From Margaritifera margaritifera (taxonomy: Eukaryota > Mollusca > Bivalvia > Unionida > Margaritiferidae), in contig JAQPZY010001689.1 of assembly GCA_029931535.1 (NCBI GenBank), positions 3,004,501 to 3,068,500 on the forward strand: a stretch of DNA of 64,000 bases, read 5' to 3'. Numbering within the stretch: position 1 is the stretch's first letter; each line of letters starts with the position of its first letter. The notes beneath the pieces were generated by a model. The model saw only the letters and a program-made list of their open reading frames with translations, was not told the origin of the DNA and made no database searches. The position numbers and the translations under genes were made by a program. Positions 23,355 to 35,229 of the stretch are shown here, piece by piece.

Positions 23355-23520
23355 GCAATATGCAGTTTTCACTGAATATATTCATAAACGTTGCTGCGTG
23401 TCATGTGTAGACAGGCACACACACCATTAGGGTTTGCAATATGCAGTTTCAACTGCATAAATTCATCAAATCTGTGGTGTATGTGCATGTGTGTTTGCAC
23501 ACACTCACACACACACACAG
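23355..23520. repeat. Short duplication and (AC)n run
   Basis: GTTTGCAATATGCAGTTT…ATTCAT is present twice (about 23,351 and 23,432), followed by a short (CA)n tract at about 23,503-23,519. Confidence 0.7.
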
Positions 23521-23708
23521 AGTAAGAAATGGAGCTGTACGAAGACCACAAAGCTCACCTGTACATATACTGACTTATGCACAGAAGGTGTGCATTTAAG
23601 GTGATGATTTACTAAAACCAATACTGTACCAATGATGACAAAGACACTAGGGGTGTAGCACTTAGTGCAGGTGAACTAAAATTGGCATATAAAATGTTTT
23701 TCTACTAC

Positions 23709-24019
23709 CTCTGATGTTCCATAGGGAAAATTTCCAATTAGCATCTGAACCCCTCTCTCTGTTGCCTTGTGTCTGTTTGGAGTCTGTGCTGCCTCTGTTA
23801 ATTCCAATTCTGGCATATCATCTGTCTCATGATCATCAAACATGTGTTCCAGAGGAGGCATGTCATCATCACCGTTCAATGTAACTCCACGTTTTCCTCC
23901 CTGCCCAGTATGTACAGTGAGATTTGCCAGTTTTTCTGTGATGCCAGGTCTTGAGTTGTTATTCAAAGAAACTCTCTCCGATTTGTCTGTAAGATCTCTT
24001 CTGCCTACAACATCATCAG
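23709..24019 (-). CDS. Exon: inter-RRM linker and RRM3 first strand (RNP2)
   Basis: This is the largest exon of the gene (311 bp). It encodes about 90 residues of polar linker containing an acidic patch (GDDDMPPLEHMFDDHETDD), then VQMLIGNFPYGTSE, whose MLIGNF is the RNP2 strand of RRM3. The acceptor is TTTAATTTCTTTAG| and the donor is GAG|GTAGTA. It enters in phase 1 and leaves in phase 0. The acidic stretch is probably disordered. Confidence 0.87.
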
Positions 24020-24899
24020 CTAAAGAAATTAAAAAAAATATCTTCAATGTCATTAGAAGCTCATGTAAACACTATATACTAATAATATCTGTTGTCTTCT
24101 CCTTCTAAAAATAAGGTGAATAATTTTGTCAATTTTTCCAACAAGAGGCTGTGGGGGACCTGATCTTGCTCTCATGGTGCAAGTCAACAGATAACAAATT
24201 TGAAAGAATGCAACCTGTTAAACACATCTACATTTGAGTATATTCATAAAAAGCAAATTTTAGTAAATTTTGTTTAACTGAGAATATTTACCAGATCATA
24301 TTAACATTAGTAAGATTCTCCGCTACCTCTCAAATCCAGTAATCATAGAAAGATGAATATAGACATATAGATGAAAGGAAGAAACTCTTCCCAACCCTAC
24401 CCCTTACCTCCTCTCATTACCACTAGGTGGCTACAGTTGTTTACAAGTTTTTCTTGCGAGATAACTCAGTGAGATTGCTCGCATTTGTGGGAAGGTGTGG
24501 GAGGGTTTAATATTAATGTGATTGGGTAAGTATTCTCAGAGAAACATGTTTTACTAAAAAATTTGCTTCTCTGTTGAATACACTCCCCAATCACATTAAC
24601 GTTAGGAAGATAGGTTATAGGAGGAGGCAATGCTGAGCATCCTACTTCTACCATGGTCACCCTCAAGAGAATAAGGATTCTTCCCTGTACATGGGTAAAC
24701 CGCACTCCTAATATCAGAACAGCACAATTGACAGTCACCTAAACTGTGATGACAGTACCCGCATTAGAGCATTAGAGAAAAGGAAGCAATAGGCTTTTTC
24801 TTACCAAGTAAATCACAAGGCAAATCCAATTTATTGCTGTTCAACACCCGTGAAAAGGCTGTGCTGACTTTAAGCTTGTCTGGTGATGGTCTGACTGCA

Positions 24900-25880
24900 G
24901 GCACCAGATCTTCCAGATTCAATTCTTGTCTCTGTGAAGCTAGATGAAACAGACAGAAGCTTGAAGAGGTTTAACTGTGTGTGCCAGCCAAATGCATCTA
25001 TTAGGTCTCGGATCAAATGCAAGGCTTGCAGAGACAGCTCTAATTTCATAAGCCATGATGCCCGGACTTGGATGGTTATATCCTCTTTCCCTGACTTGAC
25101 TGGCAGAAAGAGGCATTGCTGGGTCTATCGGCACTTCTCCATAGGCTTTACCTAGTGTTTGAGTGCTTGGACTGGGTTCTGCATCACTGCCTCCCTAGAC
25201 TCATCGATGTAGGACAGGGGACAAATGACTATTCTTTGATTGCATATTGATGGTAGCTCATTCCTGGCTATGAAGCCTGGTTGCATCATCAGGACTACAG
25301 AACCATCTGATCTGAACTGTAGATAGTTCAGGTCCACCAAAAGGGCATGCAACTCCCTGACCTTGCACGCTGAAGCTAGAGCTATCAAGAAACATGTTTT
25401 GTATGACAGCAGCTTCAAGGAGATGCAGGTTAAGGGCTCAACCTAATTTGAATTGAGCCATGTCAGTACCCACGATAAATTCCACTTGGGAACAGGGTGA
25501 GCGATTTTGGTCTATTAAATTCAAAATTGGCTAATAGGTCTGATAAATCCTAATCATGACCTATATCTGCTCTACCGCGATGTCTGAATGTGTCTCAGAT
25601 TAAAAAGTGGTAGCCTTTGACTTTAGAGGGGACTGACTTTTTCTCCTCGAAGAGCCAGAAAAAACTGTTTATCAATTGTGGGATTGAGGCACTCAAAGGG
25701 ACAATGCTGCTGCTGTTGCACCAGTCCTTGAAAATCTGCCACTTCCTCTTGTACACCTTCAAAGTGGAGGGCCTTCTAGCTTGTGAGATTATCTCCATGA
25801 CCAAAGGCTTAAATTCTTTTCTCGCTAGACTCTCCTGATGAGAGTCAGGCATGAAGGAATAGCCTGTCTGGGCATGTATG
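24900..25880 (-). pseudogene. DIRS-like tyrosine recombinase, broken
   Basis: The N-terminal core-binding part is STLKVYKRKWQIFKDWC at about 25,730. The first catalytic box is KTCFLIALASACKVRELHAL (Arg in RELH) at about 25,390-25,330. The later box reads AYEIRAVSASLAF (normally His-x-x-Arg, here Tyr for His). The end reads SFCLFHLASQ with Cys (codon 24953-24955) at the nucleophile position. Frames are broken between the boxes. Confidence 0.72.
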
Positions 25881-26289
25881 AAACACCTGCAACTATGGCT
25901 GTTTGAGTGGGCTGGGTTTGGGGGAATTTTCCTGGGAACATCTATTATTATATGGAGCAGATCATTTACCCTGGATTTGTCCCACCTGAGAGGGGCTATC
26001 ATAATCACTTTGCATTTGTGGCCCCTCACTTCTTGAATTAATTTTGGTACCAAGACCATGGTAGGCATAGCATCAAAATGCCTCCCAACTGACTCCGAGT
26101 GCATCCACAGCCCTGCCTCTGGATTCAGGACTGGTGAGATGAGGTGTTCAGTTTGCGATACCACCTCATGCAAACAGATCTATCATTGGGCAGCCCCAAA
26201 GTGCACAAATTTGCTTAGAGATCACTGGGTGGATGGACCACTTGTCTTGACAATAAATTGGCCAGGATGTATATATCTGGTGATTTTGT

Positions 26290-26475
26290 TCACCCTTGCT
26301 TTAGGAGATAGGCCAACACCACAGAATTGTCCGTCATAAAAAGGACTTCCTTTTGATATAATTGGTTCTTCCAGAAATGAAACGCTTTTACTATGGCCTT
26401 CATTTCTAGAATGTTGATTCGGAAAAGCAACTCTTCTGACCGTGTTGAGCTGGCAATATATGGTCTCCTCAACCG
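26290..26475 (-). pseudogene. DIRS-like RNase H fragment
   Basis: RINILEMKAIVKAFHF (Glu motif) and LFMTDNSVVLAYLLKQG (Asp motif, TDNS) are clear RNase H hallmarks of DIRS-type elements. Confidence 0.75.
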
Positions 26476-26634
26476 TATGAGCTAGTGTCCATGCATATCG
26501 TAATTTCCGGTTGGGGTTTTTCTAGAGGAATACCTGCCGTGAGCCACTGATTGTTGTGCCACTGGCACAGTAAAGACACTACTTTGTTTGAGATCATGAT
26601 TTTTTATCTAGTCAACCGGAAAAATATGCCATTG

Positions 26635-26785
26635 GGCTTGAATCCTACCATCGGACCAGCCTGGGTCAGCTACCGTGGTGTGTTCTTGGGCAAGGCACTT
26701 TACTCCAATTGCCTCAGCACTAAATAACCTACTTGTGTTGCTGTGCCATAAAGCACCAAACTAAAAAAAAACCACAAATTCCATG
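26635..26785 (+). mobile_element. tRNA-derived SINE, 5'-truncated copy
   Basis: TTGAATCCTACCATCGGACC onward matches the full copy at 37285-37490, including the conserved central block TTGGGCAAGGCACTTTACTC and the tail TGTTGCTGTGCCATAAAGCA ending in an A-rich run. It is inserted in the RT of DIRS-like element 2. Confidence 0.8.
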
Positions 26786-26789
26786 CCCA

Positions 26790-27540
26790 GGTGGACGAAA
26801 TGGGATGGAGTGAGGTCTGACTTGCCCCAATGGATCAGAAACACTAACTGACTCAAAAGGGAAAGAATATCGTCTCTGCCCTTGACCACAGATAAACTTA
26901 CCATATGTTGTGGTAAGATGTTGTCCAGATACACTTCCATCGCTGCTGATGAGATCGACCGGAAGAGAGAGATGACACAGTTGAAACCCCATGGGCTGAT
27001 ATTGAGGTCAAATGGGAAAGAGCGAAATTGGTAAATGGTACCTTGAAAACAAAACCGAAGGAACTTGCATGAGGATGCATGTATAGGAATGTTAAAATAT
27101 ATGTGTCAGTAAAGTCTAAACTGGCCACAAATTCATCCCTTTTAGTAAAATCTGACTGATCCTGCTGTCTCCATTTTGATCTTCAGTGCAGCTATGTACT
27201 TGCTGAGCTGGCTGAGGTCTATGACTCGTCTGATATTCCCCATTGGCCTTGGGTACCAGAAACATCCTGGAGTAAAACCCCATTGGCCCTGGGTATCAGA
27301 AACAGCCTGGAGTAAAACCCCAGTGGCCTTGGGTACCAGAAACAGCATGGAGTAAAACCCCATTGGCCTTGGGTACCAGAAACAGCATGGAGTAAAACCC
27401 CGGTGGCCTTGGGTATCAGAAACAGCCTGGAGTAAAACCCCATTGGCCTTGGGTACCAGAAACAGCCTGGAGTAAAACCCCATTGCCCTTGGGTATCAGA
27501 AACAGCCTCAAGTAAACCCCAGTGAATTTGACTTACAAAC
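26790..27540 (-). pseudogene. DIRS-like reverse transcriptase with expanded motif
   Basis: RT region 1/2 GFYSRLFLVPKANG and RRVIDLSQLSKYIA are followed, past a frameshift, by ASLDFTDTYI (motif A Asp) and PHASSFGFVFKVP. The codons for GFYSRLFLVPK-type residues are tandemly repeated seven times (27240-27520). A SINE lies at the 3' end. Confidence 0.72.
27240..27520. repeat. 40-bp tandem repeat inside RT remnant, 7 copies
   Basis: The unit is CATTGGCCTTGGGTACCAGA followed by AACAGCCTGGAGTAAAACCC. It arose from RT coding sequence: each unit still encodes FLVPKANG-like residues on the minus strand. Confidence 0.92.
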
Positions 27541-27988
27541 TATCTCCACCACCTGCTTGTTGATTAGTGACCAGATCTCCTTTTTATAAAATTCCTGCCT
27601 TCTTCAGATCAGATGGAAAGTCCGTTATGGAAGGAGAAGTTGAAGGGGGAGAGGGTTGGATAAATGAAATCCAAACCCCTCTGAAACAACTTGGATCACC
27701 CATTTGTTCTCAGAAACAAGTTAATCCACGTGGTTCAAAAAATGAAGGAGTTTGCTGCCCACCGGAAGGTTGTCTATGGGTGCCAGTGATCACCTCTTCA
27801 CTATGGCTGAGACTGGTTCAGCCTGAAAATAGGTGCAGGCAGCAAAGCGAGTTGAAGATCAGTTCTTGTGATGCCTGCTTACATACTTCCTCATTTTTCC
27901 CACCAAACAGCAATGGCGTGCCAAAAGGTGCCAACCGCAGAGCCAAGGCATGATGCGGCTTTAGGGCAGGCAAGCGCAAGCAGGCATC

Positions 27989-28267
27989 TTATCTCACGAG
28001 AGCCAGGTTGGCCAAATCTGTCAAGGCATTAACCATCATGTGATGTGTGGTCCTGTTAATCACCTTGGCAATGTGGGCCATGGATTCCCAAACATAATCA
28101 CTACCTGCTTTTTTGGCCAGTCGAAAAATCACAAGTGCTTCCAACTCTAGCATCAAGGAAGTAGCAATCATGTTTTGCATCAAGTTGGAGGTGGCGTGCA
28201 AGACATTTTTGTCCATCTTATAAAACTGAGGGTTGGTCATATTGACCACCTCAATGTTTTTGTCCAA
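27989..28267 (-). pseudogene. DIRS-like gag-type fragment
   Basis: The frame is open for about 92 codons and includes LMQNMIATSLMLELEALVIF, a helical stretch, and WESMAHIAKVINRTTHHMMV. The fragment at 56811-57122 in element 4 has a similar plan (HAWESTSDIATVNNTPAHHS), which supports shared ancestry. Stops lie on both sides. Confidence 0.55.
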
Positions 28268-28998
28268 GGATGGCAGCTAAGTGCTTAACGTTGGTGAATG
28301 TGCATGATACCAGTACGGAGAGAACAATGCTGGTAGCTGGATTTACAAAAAGAAAGCTTAGGAATTGCCTGGGTCCTGTGGAAAAAGACAGAAGGATGAC
28401 TGTTTGTCTTCAGCTTCCAAATCAACTGAAGCCTTGACCTTATAGACCTGGCTTGCAGCCGACAGGGCTAGGCACTCATAAATTGGCAGAACTCTGTATA
28501 TTTCCTCACTGACCACTTTAAAACTGTATAAGTATGCTCCATTGTAGGATCGGCATATGATAAGTTGTCAAGATTGTCCCCACACTCACTGTTCGGGTTC
28601 TAGTCATTGGATATTCTGTCAACAGCAGACTAAAATATCCCAGAGGGCAGAGATGAGGCCATGCCATCATCCTGTGTACAGTTTAATATCACCCCAAAGG
28701 ATAAGCTGTAAAGATTTTAGACAGCAGTTGCCAAGGCAACCAGGCAAGTGCCACAGTTTGTCTTGCCAGTCTGAAACAACTGTAAGTGGGCTGGCCAGTC
28801 AGTTCGTCTATCACCTGGATGGATGGCATTGCTATCAGCTGGGCAGCTGGGTCAGCTCTCTGTTGGATGGAAAGCCCGGATGTCGGCTAGACAGCCAGTT
28901 CGGTAACTGCCTGGTTGGTCTGTGCACGAAACAGACGAATCAGCTAACCGGACCAACATATAGCTCCGCACACCAACATTAATGTGAGTGGGGAAATG

Positions 28999-29132
28999 TT
29001 CCATCCATCCATCCATCCATCCATCCATCCATCCATCCATCCATCCATCCACATCCATCCATCCATCCATCCATCCATCCATCCATCCGTCTATCCATCC
29101 ATCCATCCATCCATCCATCCATCCATCCATCC

Positions 29133-29179
<47 letters not shown>

Positions 29180-29744
29180 CATCCATCTATCTATCCATCT
29201 ATCTATCTATCTATCTATCCATCTATCCATCCATCTATCTATCCATCTATCTATCCATCTATCCATCCATCTATCTATCCATCTATCTATCCATCTATCT
29301 ATCCATCTATCTATCTATCCATCCATCTATCCATCTATCCATCCATCTATCTATCCATCTATCTATCCATCTATCTATCCATCTATCCATCCATCTATCC
29401 ATCCATCTATCTATCCATCTATCTATCCATCCATCTATCCATCCATCTATCTATCCATCTATCTATCCATCTATCTATCCATCCATCTATCTATCCATCC
29501 ATCTATCTATCCATCTATCTATCCATCTATCCATCCATCTATCCATCCATCTATCTATCCATCTATCCATCCATCTATCTATCCATCTATCTATCCATCT
29601 ATATATCCATCTATCTATCCATCTATCCATCTATCTATCCATCTATCTATCCATCTATCTATCCATCTATCCATCTATCTATCCATCTATCCATCTATCT
29701 ATCCATCTATCTATCCATCTACAGATCTATCTATCCATCTATCT
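28999..29744. repeat. (ATCC)n/(ATCT)n microsatellite, about 745 bp
   Basis: A nearly pure tetranucleotide tract shifts from ATCC to mixed ATCT/ATCC. Plus-strand open frames of about 250 codons (HPSI/YLSI repeats) are by-products. It begins about 45 bp past the likely donor of the exon at 29789-30075. Confidence 0.98.
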
Positions 29745-29788
29745 AAAGCAGAACTCTGAAAACTGAAAGTGCTGCTGGACCAATTTAC

Positions 29789-30075
29789 TCTTCAAGTTTT
29801 CAGCTGTTTTGAATTTTTTTAAAGCAGCGGGGAAAGAAAATAGATGTATGCCAGAACTGAGCACATCATTCAAGTGATCTACAAAGTGATGGATATAATT
29901 ACAAACATAATTCCTGGCAGATTGAGTTTTCTCTCCATCAGAGCTATCATCCTTGCGCTCCCTTGATTCTTTAGCAAGTCTGACCTGCAGGTTGCGGCCC
30001 TTCCACATATAGTCATTCATCTTTAGGCAACAAGTCTTGGCACACTCAATGTCCAGAAAAACTGCAAAGGCATAC
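29789..30075 (-). CDS. Exon: RRM2 RNP1 strand, helix 2, strand 4 and linker
   Basis: The exon opens with G completing ATG (Met), then YAFAVF (RNP1), ECAKTCCLKMND (helix 2) and GRNLQVRLAKES (strand 4). A charged linker (RERKDDSSDGEKTQ) follows, then about 40 residues without a recognised fold. The acceptor is TTATTGACAG|. The 3' end is ambiguous: AAGA|GTAAAT at 29,789 and an earlier TTT|GTAATT both end in phase 1 and fit the next exon. I chose the stronger consensus. The large ATCC/ATCT microsatellite begins about 45 bp past this donor. Confidence 0.82.
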
Positions 30076-30269
30076 CTGTCAATAACAAATAATTTGAGTA
30101 ACAAGAAGTATAACAATAAATTGTAGAAAATTTATTTTAGTCGAAACAAGCATCTAAAGGACATAACACTGACCTACTTTTTGTACTGCAATTTAAAACT
30201 GAATAAGATGTATAAGTCTGACAGTAATAAATATATCAACTGAACTTTGAAACACAATGTCATTAAAGC

Positions 30270-30450
30270 ATAAACAAGAGGCCCAAGTTGGTCTGATATT
30301 GATCACCTCACTTATGTAACTTATATAACCATTTCGCAGGCTTATGTAGAATTGTAAGACCACAACCAATTTAAACTATCTACCAAACTTGATATCACAT
30401 CAATTTTACCTATTTTACTATAGTCCGATAAAAATTCTTGCAATGATAAA
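30270..30450. repeat. Dispersed repeat, family E fragment
   Basis: AACAAGAGGCCCAAGTTGGT, CTGATATTGATCACCTCACT and the following blocks match 44720-45000. I associate 'caagaggcccaag…gatatcactcacct' repeats with bivalve genomes (from memory). Confidence 0.7.
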
Positions 30451-31040
30451 GGCATAATTAATATGCATAGTTTCTTGCTCTTAAACAAAGTCATCATATA
30501 TCTTTAAAAGTGAAGTTTACAGATGAGGCTTCCATTTGTGGTCTACAGAGTCACATGGCTTTCACACAAATTGAAATTACAATACACATGTTGTTTTTGT
30601 CAAGACCATGAGATTCTTTACTCTTCGTACATAAATTTGAAAGTGTTTCTGAGAAAAGCATTTCAGGGTATTTTTTATAAAAACCTAAGAATGCAAAAAA
30701 TAAATGTAAACAAAAAATTTAGCAACGGCACTGAATATATGTAATATCATCAAAATAAAGCACAATACAGGTGATAAAAAAAAAAGGCAAATGTTTCAGG
30801 CACTTAGCCTCGCAGTTCTAGCAGCAGTCAAACTATATTTCACCAAACATATCCAACTTACCTCCCTTTTTTTTTTACAAATTTAAAATGTAGTAAAAAA
30901 AATTATAAATAATTCTCTGCAAATAAATGTATTAACTTGGATATAGTTTTTACAAGAAATATGTTCTTATTGTAGTAAAATCAATATTCGAAAAAAACGC
31001 AAATAATTGCAAACAAATACCTATTACCGTGTAAAGAAAG
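30450..31040. other. AT-rich intron, no feature seen
   Basis: No exon with both splice signals and no recognised repeat. Confidence 0.4.
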
Positions 31041-31059
31041 GAAATTTTTTAGTAAATTA

Positions 31060-31480
31060 TGTTTCTCCGAAGACACTTACCTGACCACATTAACATTAGG
31101 AATTATTTTCTGCTACCTCTGGAATCCATCCTTTCCAGAAAGATGAAAAACAGCTTTACATCTATATCCCACAAAGACATAAGGGAAGTAACTCTTAGAT
31201 TACCCCCCCATATTCCCGATAGACGGACATCCAAAGACTGGATGTTATCAGTTTAAAGTTGAGCGACACCTGTGACTGGATGCTTGGATATGCATAGAAG
31301 GGTTGGAGGGTATAATAGTAATGTGATCAGGAAGTGTTTTCGGGGAAACATAATTTACACAAAAAATTACTTTCTCTTTCAAATAAATTACCCCATCATA
31401 TTATAAATTAAGAGAATAGACAAGAGGAGATGGAAATGCTTAAGCATCCAACCACTACCTCACCCAGCAGAAGCATGATT
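31060..31480. mobile_element. Solo DIRS-like terminal sequence
   Basis: ACTTACCTGACCACATTAAC, TTTTCTGCTACCTCTGGAAT and AGAAAGATGAA match 24290-24345. The block at 31320-31420 (AATGTGATCAGGAAGTGTTT…) matches 24515-24615. No coding part is attached, so this is a truncated or recombined end. Confidence 0.65.
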
Positions 31481-31789
31481 GTTTGTCTAATGTAATGTGC
31501 TGACAGGTTGCTATTTTGTAATAAAGCTTAAGAGTCATTCCTATAATATAAATATTACATTTTATATTCTTCATTTTAACTGGAATAAACACGGTAATGA
31601 AGCTAAGTGTCAAGCATAATTATGTTTCCACTTCCATCATTAAATTAACATGTTTCCATTTTGCTATTCATTTTTGTGATTAATATACACTTATGCTGTT
31701 TTAAATATAACTTACGAAACCACTTCAAGTGATGTCAATGCGTCTTTTATTGCAAATCTTTATTATTTGTTGCATTGTGTACGTCGGCT

Positions 31790-32070
31790 GTGTTCTCCGC
31801 ATCTCTGATCATTTCTGAGGAGGTATGTTAGCCGCCTTCTGATTGGTTGCTTGACATGCGTCTTTGGCAGCGAGTGGTTTTTGAGTGGTTGTTAGGGTAG
31901 CAGAGGCATGTGCCTTACTACTATAAATATTATTGCGTTTGAGAGATTCGGGGAGAGACTCCTGTTGAGTTTTGTCCTGTAAATACATATTTCCAAATCT
32001 AACCTCTTCACGAGTCTTGTCAGGAAGCTTACGACTTTACGGGAGCAATCTTCAGCTGTAGAGGTATGTG
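31790..32070 (+). promoter_or_regulatory. Promoter- or LTR-like segment
   Basis: Within an unusually GC-richer patch there is CTGATTGGTTGC (CCAAT box, reversed) at about 31,837, then CTATAAATATTATTG (TATA-like) at about 31,921, then a donor-like AGAG|GTATGTG at about 32,063. This order fits a Pol II promoter with a short first exon, or the U3-R of an LTR retroelement. No gene body, primer-binding site or second LTR was found. Confidence 0.35.
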
Positions 32071-32682
32071 AAATTTAAGATTGCATTCTTTATTACTATT
32101 CCTTTCATATGACAGAATTGTTTCATATATTATATGTTTAAGAATTTATTCTAAATTGTACAGAGAGTCAATACCTAGGTCATACAACGCCATGCTATTA
32201 GAAATACTATAGTCTGGTTCAAGTTAGCCATTTGTTATAACTGAACAGACAGATTGAATTTAATTATAAGCTGCATGCATTGAATCACGAAATAATGTAA
32301 TGTGTAACGAAATGAATTCATGTGCGCGCATGCGCAACATATATCAGTGCAAAAGTACTTAACCGTGCCATATGTACTACACGGTTCAGTTGTTATACTT
32401 TTAGCTGCTTTTGTATGGTTTGGTGATGTGGAGTAGCAGAACTGTGTGTGGTTTCTTGTGACATGTACGCTGCTGTCTGGTGACGTTGGCACGGAAGAGA
32501 GTACTGGTGTTCTCATGTGAGGGACCTAGGCTTCGCGACCAGCGGGTCTGTGTTGGATGAGAAGGATCTCGAGGGACCCTTTCAACAGACTGGGAGGGGC
32601 GGGCCATGCGTGGTGGCTCCTTGACCATTGACTAGAGCTGTTGGAACCGGAAATACATCTTGGTCATCAACTGGATGCCACG

Positions 32683-32683
<1 letters not shown>

Positions 32684-32722
<39 letters not shown>
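32684..32722. repeat. (AT)n(GT)n microsatellite
   Basis: A run of AT dinucleotides is followed by GT dinucleotides. Confidence 0.95.
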
Positions 32723-33514
32723 TTCATGTTTTGTTATTTCACTATTGCTATCTGAGCAAAATTGCATGCATTCACATTTCAATATCGCTAAATGAATGGT
32801 AGATTGATGAATTGACTGATTGATAGATTGATAAATTCATAAGTTCGTGCATCCATATTTCAATTATCGCTAAATGAGTGATATATTGATAAGTGCATAA
32901 TACATGTGTCCTTCTTGTGGATAAATGGTTAATGATGCATTATTCGTAGTTGTATATAAATCACATGCTTTGGCCACCCTTGTTGCTGAATAAGACCTTG
33001 TTTGTATTAGGGTGTAAATCATACTCTTCTATTCGTTGATTGGTGATAAAACGTTATTCGAATACGTTTAAGTTCCATTTGTTTATTCATCTTTGATTTT
33101 TTCCGTGGAGTTACTTGTTGTTGTTAGTTTCATGTTAGGGACTATATCATTTTCCTTATATCTTTTTGTTACAAAGGTGTCAGATTCACTCATCTTTAAA
33201 TTGCATTTATAAATAAACATCTCATTAACGCAACTGCTTTCTGTGTCTTCACTAATCCAATCCCAACCCGGCTTCATCCTGTTACACTTGGGCTGCCTTT
33301 ATTATTATTATTGCAATGCATGTTTGGTGCAATATAATTACTTTTGGTAGCTTTAACCCTTATGGGGTTCAGTGTATTGCAGGGGTAGGGAAATTCTGAC
33401 CCGACCCAGTTTTACCGAGTTCCATCATGCATGTATAATGCGCCAGACTGGTGTGTCCCAATGACATAGGTAGAATCTCCATTCTAGTACTTAAACTCTC
33501 ATGACTTAAACCAG

Positions 33515-34110
33515 TCAAACTGATATAGAGCTAATTGCTCTGCCTATTCTCCAAAAATACCAAGATCTTAAAGCATTGTGAGCAACATAAAGTGGACATG
33601 GAACAATGTGTACCAGCCTTGGAAAGCCTGAGCCTTTCAAATGGGTGTTAGCAAAGGACCACACTGTCTTATTAACATTATGGCTATCACTTCCTAATGA
33701 AATTAACAGAGATGGAGGCAGTTGGTACCCCCTCCCTGTCAGGATGTCAACTGGTGCCTGTCCTACTACACTTCCTTTCATATGACTCCAAACATAACAG
33801 CTTTAAAGAAGGGAATCACAACTATAATATCCAGCCCCATTTGACCAGAATCAAGTCAGACATGACACTGTGGGTTTTTTTCTCTGAGAATTAGCCATTT
33901 TGTCCAACTGAAAGGTAAATGGCATTTTATTTCTATTGATTTTCTGTGAGATTTCCTTCCTGAAGTACGGCCCAAATCCATCTGAAATCATGTAAGAAAG
34001 TTCTACTTTTGCTCGGCATAAAATCTTTGAAAACTGAGCCAGAAAAAATTGCCTGAAAAAGTTCTGGGGTTCCATCACAGGAACTGTAAAGAATACCCAG
34101 AAGCAGCTAC
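33515..34110 (-). pseudogene. hAT-like transposase remnant
   Basis: Two minus-strand frames join across a break: KVELSYMISDGFGPYFRKEI … PFTFQLDKMANSQRKK, then LLISLGSDSHNVNKTVWSFA, HLKGSGFPRLVHIVPCPLYV and AHNALR. The pattern 'S-D-G-x-N-V-N-K-T-V-W…PCPLHVVHNAFR' is familiar from a widespread hAT-like animal transposase lineage. Catalytic residues cannot be assigned with certainty. Family assignment is from memory. Confidence 0.6.
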
Positions 34111-34249
34111 TTTCTTGGCCCACAAAGCTTCTGCCATAGCAACTTGTTCCTGATGGGTTTTGGATTGCAGAGCCACTGGCTGTGACTCCGGTGCTGGTCC
34201 AGTATCTCAACTTTGTTCACCTGATTGTATGAACATTTCTGAGATTTGA

Positions 34250-35210
34250 TGAATGTCACTGTTGCAATCTCTTTATGTTTTTCAGCAGGATTCATTAGCT
34301 GCTTTATCCCAGTGCTTCCACACTAAACTGACTCACTGCAAACAAAACAACATGCATATTCTGCTGCAAACAAAACAACCACCTGCATATTCTGAAGAGG
34401 AGTCTTTCTTACACCATTATTTCAGTTCATGTCTACTGCTATCTTGTTTTTCAAGCCAACTGGCATTACACATTCTTCTTCCATGAAAATGGCATTTCAA
34501 TTACCTGAAAGCAAATCACTTCATACATTTTGTACCTCTTAACTTCTTAACATCCTGTTCCTTTGATTGACATGTAAAGATATATAAAACTTAATTTTCT
34601 GGATGGATCAAAATTTCTCATACCAACCCCAACCCCCCAAAAAAACCTATTGTATTTGAGTTGCTTTTTTAAATGTAGAAAGATCATATATTTACTTGTT
34701 TTTATACACATCCAACAATATGACTGCTTTATATGTGGAAACAGTTGTAAAGCTATGAAAATTAGCAACAATAAATATTGGTAATAAAGGAACAATATTC
34801 AATTTTGCTATACTGCATATCTTGCATGTATTATGCAACTGATTTGAAAGCATTACAATTTTAATGCTGATGTTGTATTTTTAGCATGCATATTACAGTT
34901 GATATTCCATCAGATTCCTTCTTTGAGAAATATAATGATTCTAAATAGCTTCAGCTCACCTTACTCCCAAACTGTATGGATCACATCACATGTAACTTGT
35001 AGTCAGATGGAATTAGAAGACAGAAATCTAAGTGGATCTGGAGAGCAAATCTTTCCTTTTGCTAACAAATACTGACAGGAAATATACTGTGAGGCAAAAC
35101 TGAAACCTTTCATTATGTGGTTAGCAAATCAGCAATATTTATATGTCAACATAAAATTGAAAACAGGTAGGGAAAAATAGGGAGTCTGACAAAAAAGTCA
35201 AAAATACTGA
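34250..35210. other. Intron sequence, no feature seen
   Basis: A short direct repeat (GCAAACAAAACAAC…CATATTCTG) lies at about 34,339-34,395. Otherwise there are no exons or known repeats. Confidence 0.4.
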
Positions 35211-35229
35211 TTTGAGTGCACATATCATA

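Larger units (their letters stand above)
24285..28560 (-). mobile_element. DIRS-like retroelement 2, decayed
   Basis: The minus-strand order is gag-like (28,267-27,989), RT (27,540-26,780), RNase H (26,475-26,290), then recombinase (25,880-24,900). The end near 24,289-24,345 (TTTACCAGATCATATTAACA) matches a solo end at 31,080. A second end-like block lies at about 24,515-24,615. A tRNA-derived SINE (26635-26785) and a 40-bp tandem expansion (27240-27520) interrupt the RT. The high-coordinate terminus is lost next to a microsatellite. It lies in the intron between the RRM2 and RRM3 exons. Confidence 0.75.

Noticed and set aside
28984..29766. Two plus-strand frames of about 250 codons (HPSI/YLSI repeats)
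   Set aside because: Translations of the ATCC/ATCT microsatellite; no start context, domain or splice support.
31790..33290. Definite LTR retrotransposon
   Set aside because: No paired LTR, primer-binding site or gag-pol was visible; kept only as an LTR- or promoter-like possibility.
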